Source: a virus
Virus record (IMG/VR): IMGVR_UViG_3300047440_000274
Location: 1-31,429 of that record
DNA: 31,429 bases
Reading direction: 5' to 3' (one strand)
Part shown: positions 13,113 to 21,922 of the stretch, one piece after another
Position numbering within the stretch: position 1 is the stretch's first letter
How the letters are laid out: each line of letters begins with the position of its first letter
Notes under the pieces: generated by a model
What the model was told of the DNA's origin: nothing
Seen by the model: the letters and a program-made list of their open reading frames with translations, nothing else
The model's database searches: none
Program-made: the position numbers and the translations under genes

Positions 13113-15924
13113 TGGGTAGCCCTCGCTCAAGACTGAATGCCGGCATTGGCGGCAGTGCCGCGCCATCGCCTGCAAAGACTTCGGCGCGCCAATTCATCCC
13201 GATGAGGCGCGTATAACTTTGACCGGGCTCGATGTTGGTCACGAGCCACGAGCGAATGACGGCGCTCGCGCTTTGATAGACGACGAAAATCGTGCCGAGC
13301 CCCTCATCGCGACCTTTGATGGCAAACGCGGGCGCACGCGAGAGCACGACATTGCGAAGGCCTGCGCCTTGTGTCACGGGCATCGAATCAACGGCGCGAC
13401 CATCTTGCGAGCGAAGCATGATGGTGAAGCCGCCCGCCGCAAGATCGACCTCGCGGTCGAGCGTGAGCGCAAGACCCGCGACCGCGATGACTTCGCCCGC
13501 ATTCTGCGCGAGGTTTGCGATGTCGTCGGTCACGTTGACCACGTCGCCGATATGAATGAGCCGCGCCTCCTCGGTCGCCTCCATCGACAATGAGTCGCGC
13601 CGATACTTCGCTCGGTTCCATTCGTAAGCGGCGCGACGCCATGCTTGCGCCCAAGTCGCCTGCGGTGGCAAGACGCGCAAAGGATTGATCGGCGTGACGC
13701 TCTCGGGATACTGGTACTCGCGTTGCTTCCACCCGTTCGCGCGGTCGAACCACGTCACGACGACGCAATCATTCTCTGACTCATTTTGCATTGCGAGCGC
13801 GACTTGCTCACCGTCCGGCGACTTGCTTCGGCCCGTGAATAACGCGAGCGGCACCTTGCCGCCTTCATCGCGCGTCACAAATAACTTTCGCCCGATGCGA
13901 TACACCTGACACCGCACGACCGACGCAATCATCTGCAATTCCGCGTCGATGTCTTGCATCTCATCGAGCGTCAGGCTCACTTTACCTTGGTCGCCACCGT
14001 CGAGCGCATCGAGCGCCGCTTGCACGCTATAAATTCCGGCGAGATCAATCTCGGCGTCGCTCTTGTGCGCGCCGTCGTTTGCCTTCATGCGCGCGATGAG
14101 ATTGTCGGCCCACTTCTCGGTAGGACCTGGCGCACTCCATGCGCTACCACTCCACGTCGGCAAGCGTCGCGTCGCGATGACGTTGAATGTGCTCTCACCG
14201 ACGCTCGCGGCGCTCAATGAATTAAAGACAATCATTTGCGTCACGGTCACGTCGGGGTACGAATGCCTCGGGATATTTTTTACGGCGCGCAGTAGTTTCC
14301 ACTTTGTGTCCTGCACATATTGATCGGTCGATGAGTCAATCGCGATGGGCGTCGTGCGCACCGTGCGCACTTCAATCGGGCCGACCATGCCAAGGTCCTC
14401 GGCGACGCGCACTATCTCAGTCACGCGCAATGGCGTCGTCGAGCTCGATGTGTAAGTGTAGGTCAGACTCACGACCGTCGCGGGCGTCGCGACTTGGCGA
14501 AACTCCGCGAGCACCGACACCGTGAACGAGTTGCGCACGCCGCTCACGTAATGCGCGAGACCACTCGGAAACTCAAAGTCGAGCCATACTTGTTCGGGCT
14601 GCTCAATCGGCGCGACAAACCAATTTGTATATTCCGGCGCATCGACGTACGGCGTCGGCTCAAAATCTTGCGCACGCACTGCCGAACCGCCGCCCGGCAC
14701 AATCGTCACCGCACTCGACCAGCCGCCAAAGTATTCGAGCGCGAACACGGGCAAGGTGTGGTCCATATTTTCGACGGTCACATAAGTCGCACCGGGCAAC
14801 GCGCCCGGATAAAAGTCGGCGCGCTCGAAAGCAGTGACGCGGCCCATGAATAAAAAGGGCGGCCCGCCCGCGAGGAGGCCGGTCGCAACGTGAATCAAGT
14901 CGCCGACCTCAACGCCGAGATAAGAGTGAAACCATATCTCATGCGAATTGCCTCGAGGATTCGTTTGCCATTCACCCGGCAAAATCACGTCGCGAGTATT
15001 GTCGGGATTAAATACCGCATTCGCCGTCTCATCGACGACGATGCCGTCGAGCGTGTAGACATAGGGCCCGACTGTTTGGTCCTCCGGCGGCACGCCAACC
15101 ACAAAAAAGTCGCGCGTATTGTTGAAGGTGCCTGTCACCCAGTACGCATTCTCAATGCTGAGCGAGATGCGCGTCGGCGTCGTCACCGTTCTCGTCTCCG
15201 CGTCAAATATCACGCCCGTCACGACGGTCGCCGCATCTTGCGCGACGAGCGAGATACCATCGACGGTCGGCGCGGTGCGAATCGCTTGCAGTGTGCTGAT
15301 ACTGCTACCCGGTGGAAAATCATTCCACGAGACGCCGTCAATCGAGGCGACGGGCGTATCGCCCAAGCGTCGCACGCCTAAGTCATACTCGCCACGACCG
15401 ATGACAAAAAACTGGATGATGCTTTGCGTATGCGGCCAGTACCACTGCTCGACGGGCGCAGTCAAAAGATCAGGATATGAGCGCACGCGCCCTAAAATCT
15501 CCGGCACTCGCGCACCCGCGCGCAGTCGATTCGATTGGCCCGCGAGTTGATTATTCGGCGATTGTTTATTTTCCTGCTCGGTGTGCGGTGAGACTTGGTT
15601 GCGGCGCGAAAAATAATTTGTGACGACGCCAATGAAATAGGAGATCGCAAACGAGATGATGAGATTCGTGACGAACGGAATGACCGGGCCCGCGGGCTTC
15701 ACGGTCACGATATACGTCGCGCCCTCCTCGACGAGCGTGCGCTCGTGCACGCTCGTCTCTATCTCGCCCTCGGCGAGCGCTTGCGCTTTGTGCAGCATCC
15801 ACGATGCGCCGAAGCCTTGCGGATAGAGTCGGCGCAGTTCACTCGCGAGCGTCGCGCCCTCATTGAGGCGATGATGCTCGCGCACGCCGCGAAGCGGGTC
15901 ATGCATGACGACTAGCCGCGCCAT
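13099..15924 (-). CDS. J-like tail tip / host-specificity protein
   Basis: A 941-residue structural protein. A hydrophobic stretch at about residues 79-104 (VIPFVTNLIISFAISYFIGV), followed by basic residues, is the mark of tail-tip proteins of the lambda J class and relatives. The rest is beta-rich, with fibronectin-like or tip-attachment features (many T, V, Y strands; QVYRIGRKLFVTRDEGGK). ATG 15924 was chosen because it overlaps the NlpC stop by 13 bases and begins the normal-composition frame; the upstream extension is arginine-rich and rejected. It forms the central tail tip and probably contacts the receptor and starts DNA passage. Confidence 0.85.
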   Translation of the reverse strand: MARLVVMHDPLRGVREHHRLNEGATLASELRRLYPQGFGASWMLHKAQALAEGEIETSVHERTLVEEGATYIVTVKPAGPVIPFVTNLIISFAISYFIGVVTNYFSRRNQVSPHTEQENKQSPNNQLAGQSNRLRAGARVPEILGRVRSYPDLLTAPVEQWYWPHTQSIIQFFVIGRGEYDLGVRRLGDTPVASIDGVSWNDFPPGSSISTLQAIRTAPTVDGISLVAQDAATVVTGVIFDAETRTVTTPTRISLSIENAYWVTGTFNNTRDFFVVGVPPEDQTVGPYVYTLDGIVVDETANAVFNPDNTRDVILPGEWQTNPRGNSHEIWFHSYLGVEVGDLIHVATGLLAGGPPFLFMGRVTAFERADFYPGALPGATYVTVENMDHTLPVFALEYFGGWSSAVTIVPGGGSAVRAQDFEPTPYVDAPEYTNWFVAPIEQPEQVWLDFEFPSGLAHYVSGVRNSFTVSVLAEFRQVATPATVVSLTYTYTSSSTTPLRVTEIVRVAEDLGMVGPIEVRTVRTTPIAIDSSTDQYVQDTKWKLLRAVKNIPRHSYPDVTVTQMIVFNSLSAASVGESTFNVIATRRLPTWSGSAWSAPGPTEKWADNLIARMKANDGAHKSDAEIDLAGIYSVQAALDALDGGDQGKVSLTLDEMQDIDAELQMIASVVRCQVYRIGRKLFVTRDEGGKVPLALFTGRSKSPDGEQVALAMQNESENDCVVVTWFDRANGWKQREYQYPESVTPINPLRVLPPQATWAQAWRRAAYEWNRAKYRRDSLSMEATEEARLIHIGDVVNVTDDIANLAQNAGEVIAVAGLALTLDREVDLAAGGFTIMLRSQDGRAVDSMPVTQGAGLRNVVLSRAPAFAIKGRDEGLGTIFVVYQSASAVIRSWLVTNIEPGQSYTRLIGMNWRAEVFAGDGAALPPMPAFSLERGLPNDDV

Positions 15925-16343
15925 GAGTACACCTCGACAACTTTGAAGCGCTCGCTCATGCGCGCCCAGGGTGTGAGCGTCACCGAGCCGCGCGAGCCTG
16001 AGAGCACGCCCGCCCAAGCATGCAAGACGCCACGCGCGCCGAGTGTCACGCCGACGTGATGCAAAAAGAGTTGACCTGGGAAAGCCATGCCGACGACATC
16101 GCCGGGCGTGCCGGGTGGCTCGACGCGAGCCCATCGCTCCGATCGCTGCTCGGCTTGGATGGTGTGCAAGGCCTGCGCGCCGACGCGGTGATAGTCCTCG
16201 ATGAGCGGCGAGTCGAGCGCAAAGTATTCGCGGCGGACAAATTCGATGAGACCCCAACAATCAAAGCCGCTCGACGGACTACTTCCGCCTTGCACGTACG
16301 GCGTGCCGATGAGATCGAGCGGTGTGCCTGCGATTGCATTCAT
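15912..16343 (-). CDS. NlpC/P60 (C40) tail peptidase
   Basis: The 143-residue product has the NlpC/P60 catalytic set: Cys29 in GFDCWGL, His96 in LFLHHVGVTLG, and a third polar residue, probably H108 in VLHAWAG. Such proteins cut peptidoglycan peptides and in lambda-like tails (K protein) help the tail cross the cell wall. The ATG at 16343 overlaps the upstream stop in an ATGA. It lies in the standard place between minor tail and J-like genes. It is the only recognisable wall-degrading enzyme here and is more likely used for entry than for lysis. Confidence 0.9.
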   Translation of the reverse strand: MNAIAGTPLDLIGTPYVQGGSSPSSGFDCWGLIEFVRREYFALDSPLIEDYHRVGAQALHTIQAEQRSERWARVEPPGTPGDVVGMAFPGQLFLHHVGVTLGARGVLHAWAGVLSGSRGSVTLTPWARMSERFKVVEVYSWRG

Positions 16344-16834
16344 AAATAAGCCAGCGAGGGATAGTCGTCGATGGTGTAGCGTGAGCCCGCGACAATGTTC
16401 GGAAAGGCGCTCGCGGCACATTGAAACTCGACGACGAGCCGCGTCGCCGTGATATTCGTGACCACGAATTGAAGCGGCGAGAGTTGCGGCGCGGCGCGAT
16501 AGGTATCGAGATAGAGTCGCCACGTCAGGCCAATCGCGACCGTGCGCTCAGCGTCGGTCATCGCGCGAATTTGTGACATCACATAGCCGCCGAGCGCATC
16601 GAGTCGCAACGTCATCTCACTTTGAGTCGTGCTCGTTTGCTTCGGCAATTCCGCCTCAAAGCCGACCGCCTCGGCAACGAAGGCGACCGCGCCCTCAGTC
16701 GTTGCGGCAAACTTCTCGCCATAGTCGGTGACCCATAACGAGCCCCACTTTGGGTGAATGAATTCGAGCACCTGCACGGCTTGCGCATCGACGCCGCCAT
16801 GCTGAGTCGCCCATAGTTCATAGTCGGTGGCCAC
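16340..16834 (-). CDS. Minor tail protein (DUF1833-like)
   Basis: The 164-residue protein resembles the DUF1833 minor tail family (start ATDYELWA, then VLEFIHPKWGSLWVTDYGEKF and a later LRLYLDTYR-like strand). I place the start at GTG 16834, overlapping the upstream stop as TAGTG, because GGAGG is seven bases upstream; the GTG at 16840 is too close to that site. It probably links the tape-measure end of the tail to the tip. Confidence 0.7.
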   Translation of the reverse strand: MATDYELWATQHGGVDAQAVQVLEFIHPKWGSLWVTDYGEKFAATTEGAVAFVAEAVGFEAELPKQTSTTQSEMTLRLDALGGYVMSQIRAMTDAERTVAIGLTWRLYLDTYRAAPQLSPLQFVVTNITATRLVVEFQCAASAFPNIVAGSRYTIDDYPSLAYL

Positions 16835-17331
16835 TAGCACACCTCCGACGCGATGAGCTCAAGTGGGTAATCGTCGGCGATGATGTTGGCCGAATCAAGA
16901 TCGCACTCGACAATATCGGGCGCGTCGCCAGTGTCGTGAAGTATCGCGCCGAAAGTTTCGAGCAAGTGCTCATCACATAGCGACTCATCGACGCGCAAGT
17001 GCGCGAGCACCGCGCCGAGTTGCCAGCCTCGGCCCTGCGGCTTCATATCGTACTCATTGACAAACGCGAGCACGACACCGTGACCGATCCACGGCGCATA
17101 CCATTCGCCGTCGTGATTCTTGATGACGCTCGCATACCACTGCTCAAAGGCCTCGGCCTCTTGCGCTGTGAACCATATCTCGAGTTGATACGTGCCGCCC
17201 GCGTTGCGCCGTGCGAGTCGCGTGCGCGTCGGACCCGTGAGCACGTCGATGACATCGAGCGCATTCGCGGCGTCATACGACATTGAGTCGGCTTGCGGCG
17301 CGGGCAATGTGTCGGGATAGCGCGCGGTCAT
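16834..17331 (-). CDS. Minor tail protein, 165 aa
   Basis: The region YQLEIWFTAQEAEAFEQWYA, followed by NHDGEWYAPWIGHG, is typical of small phage minor tail proteins near the tape measure gene. It is similar in style to the next upstream gene (both contain a QWY/QWH strand-helix and a W-rich strand), so the two may be distant duplicates. The ATG at 17331 overlaps the upstream stop in an ATGA. The exact role is unknown. Confidence 0.65.
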   Translation of the reverse strand: MTARYPDTLPAPQADSMSYDAANALDVIDVLTGPTRTRLARRNAGGTYQLEIWFTAQEAEAFEQWYASVIKNHDGEWYAPWIGHGVVLAFVNEYDMKPQGRGWQLGAVLAHLRVDESLCDEHLLETFGAILHDTGDAPDIVECDLDSANIIADDYPLELIASEVC

Positions 17332-17702
17332 ACAATCGACTCTCGTTCTATCTCGACCACGAATTGCAGCATGAAGGCATCATGCAGCGAGCGCCTCGCC
17401 TGCCATGGGCCGACAAACTTCGCACGCACTCGGCGCGTGCGGTCCCATAGCCACAAGTCAATATAGAACGGCCGCGCGCCACTCGCTAAGTCGTTGCGAT
17501 GCCATTGCGTGAAGGCCGACCACTGCGCGAGCGATTGATTGACATTGATGCTCGCGGTGATGGGCGCGGCCGCGTCGCTTTTTTTCGAGCGCGTCGGCGC
17601 ACCCGTCAAACTCGACAAGACGGTGCGATTGCCTGGGTGCAGTTGAAAGCTATCGCGCTCGATGCACCCAAGGTGAGACGCGCTCCAATATGGCGTCGTC
17701 AT
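17328..17702 (-). CDS. Minor tail protein, 124 aa
   Basis: Located directly after the tape measure gene, the position of lambda M-like tip proteins. The sequence has W-rich strands (YIDLWLWDRTRRVRAKFVGPW) and a C-terminal strand, LQFVVEIERE. Two bases separate it from the tape measure stop. A resemblance to DUF2460-type or M-like proteins is possible but not proven. Confidence 0.65.
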   Translation of the reverse strand: MTTPYWSASHLGCIERDSFQLHPGNRTVLSSLTGAPTRSKKSDAAAPITASINVNQSLAQWSAFTQWHRNDLASGARPFYIDLWLWDRTRRVRAKFVGPWQARRSLHDAFMLQFVVEIERESIV

Positions 17703-17704
17703 AT

Positions 17705-20395
17705 TTAACCTCGCCGCCGCAAAGCGTAGGTCTTTTGAAGCGCGCCCGCCGTCGCGCCGTAACCGCTGCGCATGCTGCGCGTCATTCGCTCCTCAGCCAT
17801 TTGCGCACCTAACTGCGCGGCCTCGAGAATGATGCTCGTGCGATTCTGTGAGCGCTCGATGCGGGCGCTCGCTTGGACGCCGGTATTGTTGATGACTTGG
17901 ATATTCGAGGGCTGTGCATTGACGCCGAGCTTGCCGCTACTCATGCGCGCGAGCGGCATCACGGCCTCAGGTCCCGCCTCGCCCATGAGACCCGTCTGAC
18001 CGCTCGCCATCGGAAAAATCGTCGGCGAGCTTACGATGCCGCCGCTCGCCATCGGCACGAGTCGCCCGTGATTGAATGCCTCGCCGCTCGCCGCTTTGAT
18101 GCCGATGAAGTTGCCAAACTTGGTGCCCGCGAGCGACTTCATTATCATCATTTGAATGATGAGCCGCCCGACTTCCCGAATCGTGCTTTGCACGAATCGC
18201 TTCATATTGAATTCCCCATCGGCGAGGAAGTCTACAAAATTACCGACGACCGTTTGCGCCGCCGAGCGCCACGTCTCAGTGACGAGGTCGCCCTTCTCGG
18301 CAATGTGCTCAAACGCAAGGTCGAATCGCTTGACGAGGTCATCGGTGAGCAAGCCCTTCTCGTCGAGCACGATCATCGCTTTGTTGAGCTCATTGATTTG
18401 CGCGGCCGCGCGCTCGCTCTCGGTCATCGTCATCGCGGTCGCTTCACCGACGACCTCCCAGGCATGCGCGGTCGAGTCGAGCGCTTGTTGCGCTCTTATC
18501 AATTGATCGACGTACTTGCGAATTTTTTCGCGCTCATCATCGCCGAAGGTCTTGCCCGCAATCGCGAAGGCCTTCGCCCATGACTCCTCAAGATCGGCGC
18601 GCATGAGACTCGCCTCAGCACTCGCGCGAAAGGCATCGCCCGCGTCTGCGCCTTCGGTCATTTGTATGTTGAGCGCTTCGAGATCGGTCTCGGCTTGCTT
18701 CGTATTCTTGCTGATTTGTTTCATCGCCTCATCGAATGAGGTTTGTACCTTACGCGAGCTCTCGGCGATTTTTTCTTGAGCACGAGCGACGAGCGCGAAT
18801 TGCACCTCGGTCGGCTTCATCGTTTTTTGCACTTGCTCGAAAGCGCGCGCGAGCGCTTCGGTCTCCTTCGCGGCGCGCTCGGTATCGGTCATCGCGCCAC
18901 TCATCGCGCTTTGCACGAGCGCCACCGCCTCGGCGGTGGCCTTCGATTGTGTGGTCGTCTTGGCAAGCGACTCGACGAAGGCGTCAATCTGCCGCAACTC
19001 CTCTGGCCCTAGTTTCAATTTTTGTTTCGCAAACGAGTCCTCCATCGTCTTGCGAAAATCACGGCCCGCCGCTGCCGCTTGGAGTTGCGCACGATAAGCG
19101 TCGGCACTTTGTTTGCCTTGCTCGAATTCGATTCGCAACGTCTCCATCTCATCGGCGGTGTCGCCCGCTTTCGTCTTGAGACCGTCGAGCGTCTTTTTGA
19201 AATTCTCATAGACCTGCACTTGCTCGTCGGTCAATATCTTTGGCGACTTGTTGCCCGGTGTATTTAAGCTGCCGCCATTCATCGCGGCGGCTTGTGCATC
19301 GGTGGCGGCAGTAAAATCCTCGGTGAATTTTTTCTTGCGCTCAATAATCGCGCGCAGTCGCGCATCGGACTCGGCCGACTGCTTGTCAATCGTTGCGCCG
19401 AAGCCTCGACCAAAGAGCTCGCCCGCCGTCGCGAGATTGTTGAGTAGGCGATTGAAGCCAATCCCTAAGCGAATGAAATTCTCAATCGTGAGGTCAATGA
19501 AGGTCGCAATCTCAATCTCGACCGTCTTGAGCGCAAACTTGACCGCGATGCCCATGCGCTGCGCATTGCCCGCGACATCTTTGAAAAATTCGCCCGATGC
19601 TTGGAGCGACCGAGCGAGCGACTCGGTGAGACCGATGCCCTCATTGAATTCGCCAATCATTGCGCCGAAGCCGCTTTTCGCGCTCGCGAATGCATCCTTG
19701 AGCGTCGGTGCCATCTCGCCAACTCGTCGCGCGACTTCGGGCGCGGCGCGGCCGAGGCCTGCGAGCATCGCCTCGCTCGTGAGCTCGCCTTGCTCGGCCA
19801 TGAGTCGGAGCTCGTCTTTTGTCTTGCCGAGTCCAACTTGCAACGCTTTGATGAGCTCAGGCGACTCTTTGAATGCTTGCTTGAATTCTTTGAGGGACAT
19901 GCCGCCATCCTCGAGCGTGTTCGCGAATGCGGCGATGCCTTGCTGTGCTTGCTCAGCGCTCATGCCTGAGAGTCTCATCGTATCGGCGAGCGTCTTGGAA
20001 AGGTCGAGCACTTGTTGCTGTGAGAGACCCAGCCCCTCGGTCGCATCGTGTAGTTTGTTGAATGACTCCGTCGCCATCTCGACCGTCGAGGAGGTCGCTT
20101 GTGCTTGGTCGATGAGCGCCGTTTGCACCGCTTGCAATTCCGCCGCCGAGTCGGTCGATTGTCTCAGCGTGTTCGCCATCGCGGTATAAGCGTCGGCGAC
20201 TTTGAGCGCCTCGAGCGCGAGCTTGGCCATCACTGCTGCGCTCGCGACAATGCCGAGGCCTTTCAATCCCTTCATGAGCTTTTGCGCTTGCGTCTCCATC
20301 GACGCGAGTGAATTCGCGGCGGCTCTTGTGTTCTTGTCGATGTTGGTCGTCTCGATGACGAGTCGCCACGCGAGCGTCTTGGTGTCGTCGGCCAT
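17705..20395 (-). CDS. Tail tape measure protein
   Basis: The longest protein of the tail operon after the J-like tip: 896 residues, mostly helical and coiled-coil. An N-terminal hydrophobic segment lies at about 45-67 (GIVASAAVMAKLALEALKV), and an apolar segment sits near 775-800. The glycine-rich end (GGIVSSPTIFPMASGQTGLMGEAGPEAVMPL) is the classic C-terminal motif of lambda-family tape measure proteins. The middle has two related segments, each with a TESERAA/TDTERAA motif and an EESWAKAF/EDSFAKQK motif, an internal repeat of roughly 150-170 residues. Length sets the tail, here about 130 nm by the usual 0.15 nm per residue rule. Confidence 0.95.
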   Translation of the reverse strand: MADDTKTLAWRLVIETTNIDKNTRAAANSLASMETQAQKLMKGLKGLGIVASAAVMAKLALEALKVADAYTAMANTLRQSTDSAAELQAVQTALIDQAQATSSTVEMATESFNKLHDATEGLGLSQQQVLDLSKTLADTMRLSGMSAEQAQQGIAAFANTLEDGGMSLKEFKQAFKESPELIKALQVGLGKTKDELRLMAEQGELTSEAMLAGLGRAAPEVARRVGEMAPTLKDAFASAKSGFGAMIGEFNEGIGLTESLARSLQASGEFFKDVAGNAQRMGIAVKFALKTVEIEIATFIDLTIENFIRLGIGFNRLLNNLATAGELFGRGFGATIDKQSAESDARLRAIIERKKKFTEDFTAATDAQAAAMNGGSLNTPGNKSPKILTDEQVQVYENFKKTLDGLKTKAGDTADEMETLRIEFEQGKQSADAYRAQLQAAAAGRDFRKTMEDSFAKQKLKLGPEELRQIDAFVESLAKTTTQSKATAEAVALVQSAMSGAMTDTERAAKETEALARAFEQVQKTMKPTEVQFALVARAQEKIAESSRKVQTSFDEAMKQISKNTKQAETDLEALNIQMTEGADAGDAFRASAEASLMRADLEESWAKAFAIAGKTFGDDEREKIRKYVDQLIRAQQALDSTAHAWEVVGEATAMTMTESERAAAQINELNKAMIVLDEKGLLTDDLVKRFDLAFEHIAEKGDLVTETWRSAAQTVVGNFVDFLADGEFNMKRFVQSTIREVGRLIIQMMIMKSLAGTKFGNFIGIKAASGEAFNHGRLVPMASGGIVSSPTIFPMASGQTGLMGEAGPEAVMPLARMSSGKLGVNAQPSNIQVINNTGVQASARIERSQNRTSIILEAAQLGAQMAEERMTRSMRSGYGATAGALQKTYALRRRG

Positions 20396-20396
20396 A

Positions 20397-21179
20397 TCAA
20401 ACTCCCGCCGCCGTTTGCGGTAGCGCTCGGAATACGAGGATTGGAATGCCCTTCTCGGAGTGGAATTTATTCGGCGCGGGTGGCGACTCTTTTGTCCAAC
20501 TACAAAAGACCGTGAAGTTGATGCGCTTTAATTCCGGGCGCAATTGCCGCGCGGCGAGTTGCATGAAGCCCATCGACTTCGCCATGCCCGCGTCGCGACC
20601 GTCGGCGAATTTTTGGCCGCTCTTGTCTTTGCGAGGCTTGCGATATTTTTTCACAATCGCGCGCGAGTGCAGCGCGTAATAATTCGCGAACCATGCGTAT
20701 TCCGCGCGCGGCGCAAGAATCAATCGGTCGGTCGCGCGAATCGACAAGTCGCCCGGCAGTGACTCGCCGAGATAGGTGAGCGTGCCCTTCTTGCCGCCTT
20801 GCTGTAAGTACCACGACCAACGGTCGGACAAAACGCCCGTATGCCGTTTGGTGCCACGCTCGATGGCCTTTCGCAATACATCCTTCGCGCGGCCGAGCGT
20901 GCGCGTCAATACCGCCGACACAAAATAGACGTGCACCTTCCACATAGCCTGCTGGATAGGCTTTGTCTTTGAGCCATCGACGATGGCCGTGAATTGTTTG
21001 CTATTGCCAGCGGCATGCTGGCCGCGAATGCCTTCTATTGTTTTAGCTCGCACCCAAAGAGGCGCCTGCTGCGCCACTTGCTTGAGGTCGCCGCGCAAGG
21101 TCTCCGTCCACGTCTTGCCGCTTTTCGTCTCCCGATACGCTGGCGCGATGACTTTCGGTAGGTCTTGACTGTTTGGCAT
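20397..21179 (-). CDS. Hypothetical tail-operon protein, 260 aa
   Basis: Basic protein between the tail chaperones and the tape measure. No family recognised. The first 90 residues are helical with many K, Q and A. The region 140-190 (LIRATDRLILAPRAEYAWFANYYA) and the end (RINFTVFCSWTKESPPAPNKFHSEKGIPILVFR) look alpha/beta. The ATG at 21179 overlaps the frameshifted chaperone frame by 137 bases, so a later start is possible. Only one base separates its stop from the tape measure ATG. Confidence 0.6.
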   Translation of the reverse strand: MPNSQDLPKVIAPAYRETKSGKTWTETLRGDLKQVAQQAPLWVRAKTIEGIRGQHAAGNSKQFTAIVDGSKTKPIQQAMWKVHVYFVSAVLTRTLGRAKDVLRKAIERGTKRHTGVLSDRWSWYLQQGGKKGTLTYLGESLPGDLSIRATDRLILAPRAEYAWFANYYALHSRAIVKKYRKPRKDKSGQKFADGRDAGMAKSMGFMQLAARQLRPELKRINFTVFCSWTKESPPAPNKFHSEKGIPILVFRALPQTAAGV

Positions 21180-21480
21180 CGAGTAGCCCTATGTCTATCG
21201 CATCGGCAAATTGCACGAGCTCGATAAATTCATCGACGCGCGTGACCTTGTACGCCTGAGCCCATGCCATGACCGCACGCCACGGTATCGGCCCGACGAG
21301 TATCGTCATCCCTACCGCCAACTGGCGCTCGCTTCGTAAGTCGGCGAGCGCCTGCATGACGTGAACTAAATGCGTGGCCTGCGGCGGTCGCCTTTCGAGT
21401 GCGGGCACTTTCACGCCCGCACGCGCGAGACTCGCTAAGCGTGAACCGAAGCCGCTCCATTCCGCCGACCACGCGAGGAT
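21043..21480 (-). CDS. Frameshift extension of the tail assembly chaperone (gpT-like part)
   Basis: This reading frame has no good start of its own but follows exactly in the -1 frame from the A7 slippery site of the upstream gene. Slipping at A-AAA-AAA (21480-21486) gives a fusion of 142 + 145 = 287 residues that continues with ILAWSAEWSGFGSRL and later WAQAYKVTRVDEFIELVQFA. Lambda G/GT and many other siphophages use the same trick in the same position, directly before the tape measure gene. The C-terminal part after about 21180 overlaps the next gene. Confidence 0.8.
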   Translation of the reverse strand: MLAWSAEWSGFGSRLASLARAGVKVPALERRPPQATHLVHVMQALADLRSERQLAVGMTILVGPIPWRAVMAWAQAYKVTRVDEFIELVQFADAIDIGLLDAKQSRPTESHRASVSGDEKRQDVDGDLARRPQASGAAGASLGAS

Positions 21481-21905
21481 TTTTTTATGGCCTCCTTATC
21501 ACGCTGCACCGCCTTGCGGTCTTGCTGCGCCTGAAAGTGCTCGCGCGAATTCGCCGTTGAGCGCACGCGCGTCCACATATCGGGCGCAAGTCGCATGAGC
21601 TCCAAAAAATTCTCGCGCGTATACGGCACGTCATCGCCGTCGTCGTCTTTGAAGCCACGCCACGCGACGACCACATGCGACGCATAAAGCGATTTGAGAT
21701 CCTCGTCAATCTCAGAGTCGGGCACATCGGCCGGGTCGCGCTCACCCATCACGCGACGAATGAGCTCAGCGAGCGCCACCGTGAAAGCGCGATTTGCGCC
21801 ACCGGAACGGCGCAAGACCATCGTCCGACCGCGACCGAGATCGAGCGGCACACCCTCGACCTCGAGCGCTGTATCGCTTTGCCAATCATTGATATTCGCG
21901 AACAT
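21435..21905 (-). CDS. Tail assembly chaperone (gpG-like)
   Basis: The 156-residue product carries TMVLRRSGGANRAFTVALAE and ARENFLELMRLAPDMWTRV-type helices characteristic of phage tail assembly chaperones. The ATG at 21905 has GGAGG upstream (GCGGAGGTTTC). Near its end lies the seven-adenine slippery site that makes the longer GT-like fusion. The chaperone pair is thought to wrap the tape measure protein while the tail tube polymerises around it. Confidence 0.85.
   Translation of the reverse strand: MFANINDWQSDTALEVEGVPLDLGRGRTMVLRRSGGANRAFTVALAELIRRVMGERDPADVPDSEIDEDLKSLYASHVVVAWRGFKDDDGDDVPYTRENFLELMRLAPDMWTRVRSTANSREHFQAQQDRKAVQRDKEAIKKSSRGRRNGAASVHA
21480..21486 (-). other. Programmed -1 ribosomal frameshift site
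   Basis: On the minus strand the zero frame reads GCC-ATA-AAA-AAA-TCC, giving a perfect A-AAA-AAA heptamer in the right phase (X-XXY-YYZ). One base back opens a frame of 145 residues. Zero-frame translation stops about 45 bases downstream at 21435. Confidence 0.85.
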
Positions 21906-21922
21906 GAAACCTCCGCAAGTCA

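Noticed and set aside
16344-16523. Longer start for the NlpC/P60 gene
   Set aside because: The extension is rich in R, C and S, overlaps the preceding gene heavily, and lacks a ribosome site; the ATGA start at 16343 is much better.
19248-20189. Long plus-strand open frame (313 codons) opposite the tape measure gene
   Set aside because: It is fully antisense to a well-supported gene, is rich in S, A, P and C with no known motif, and has no ribosome site. It arises from the codon bias of the tape measure gene.
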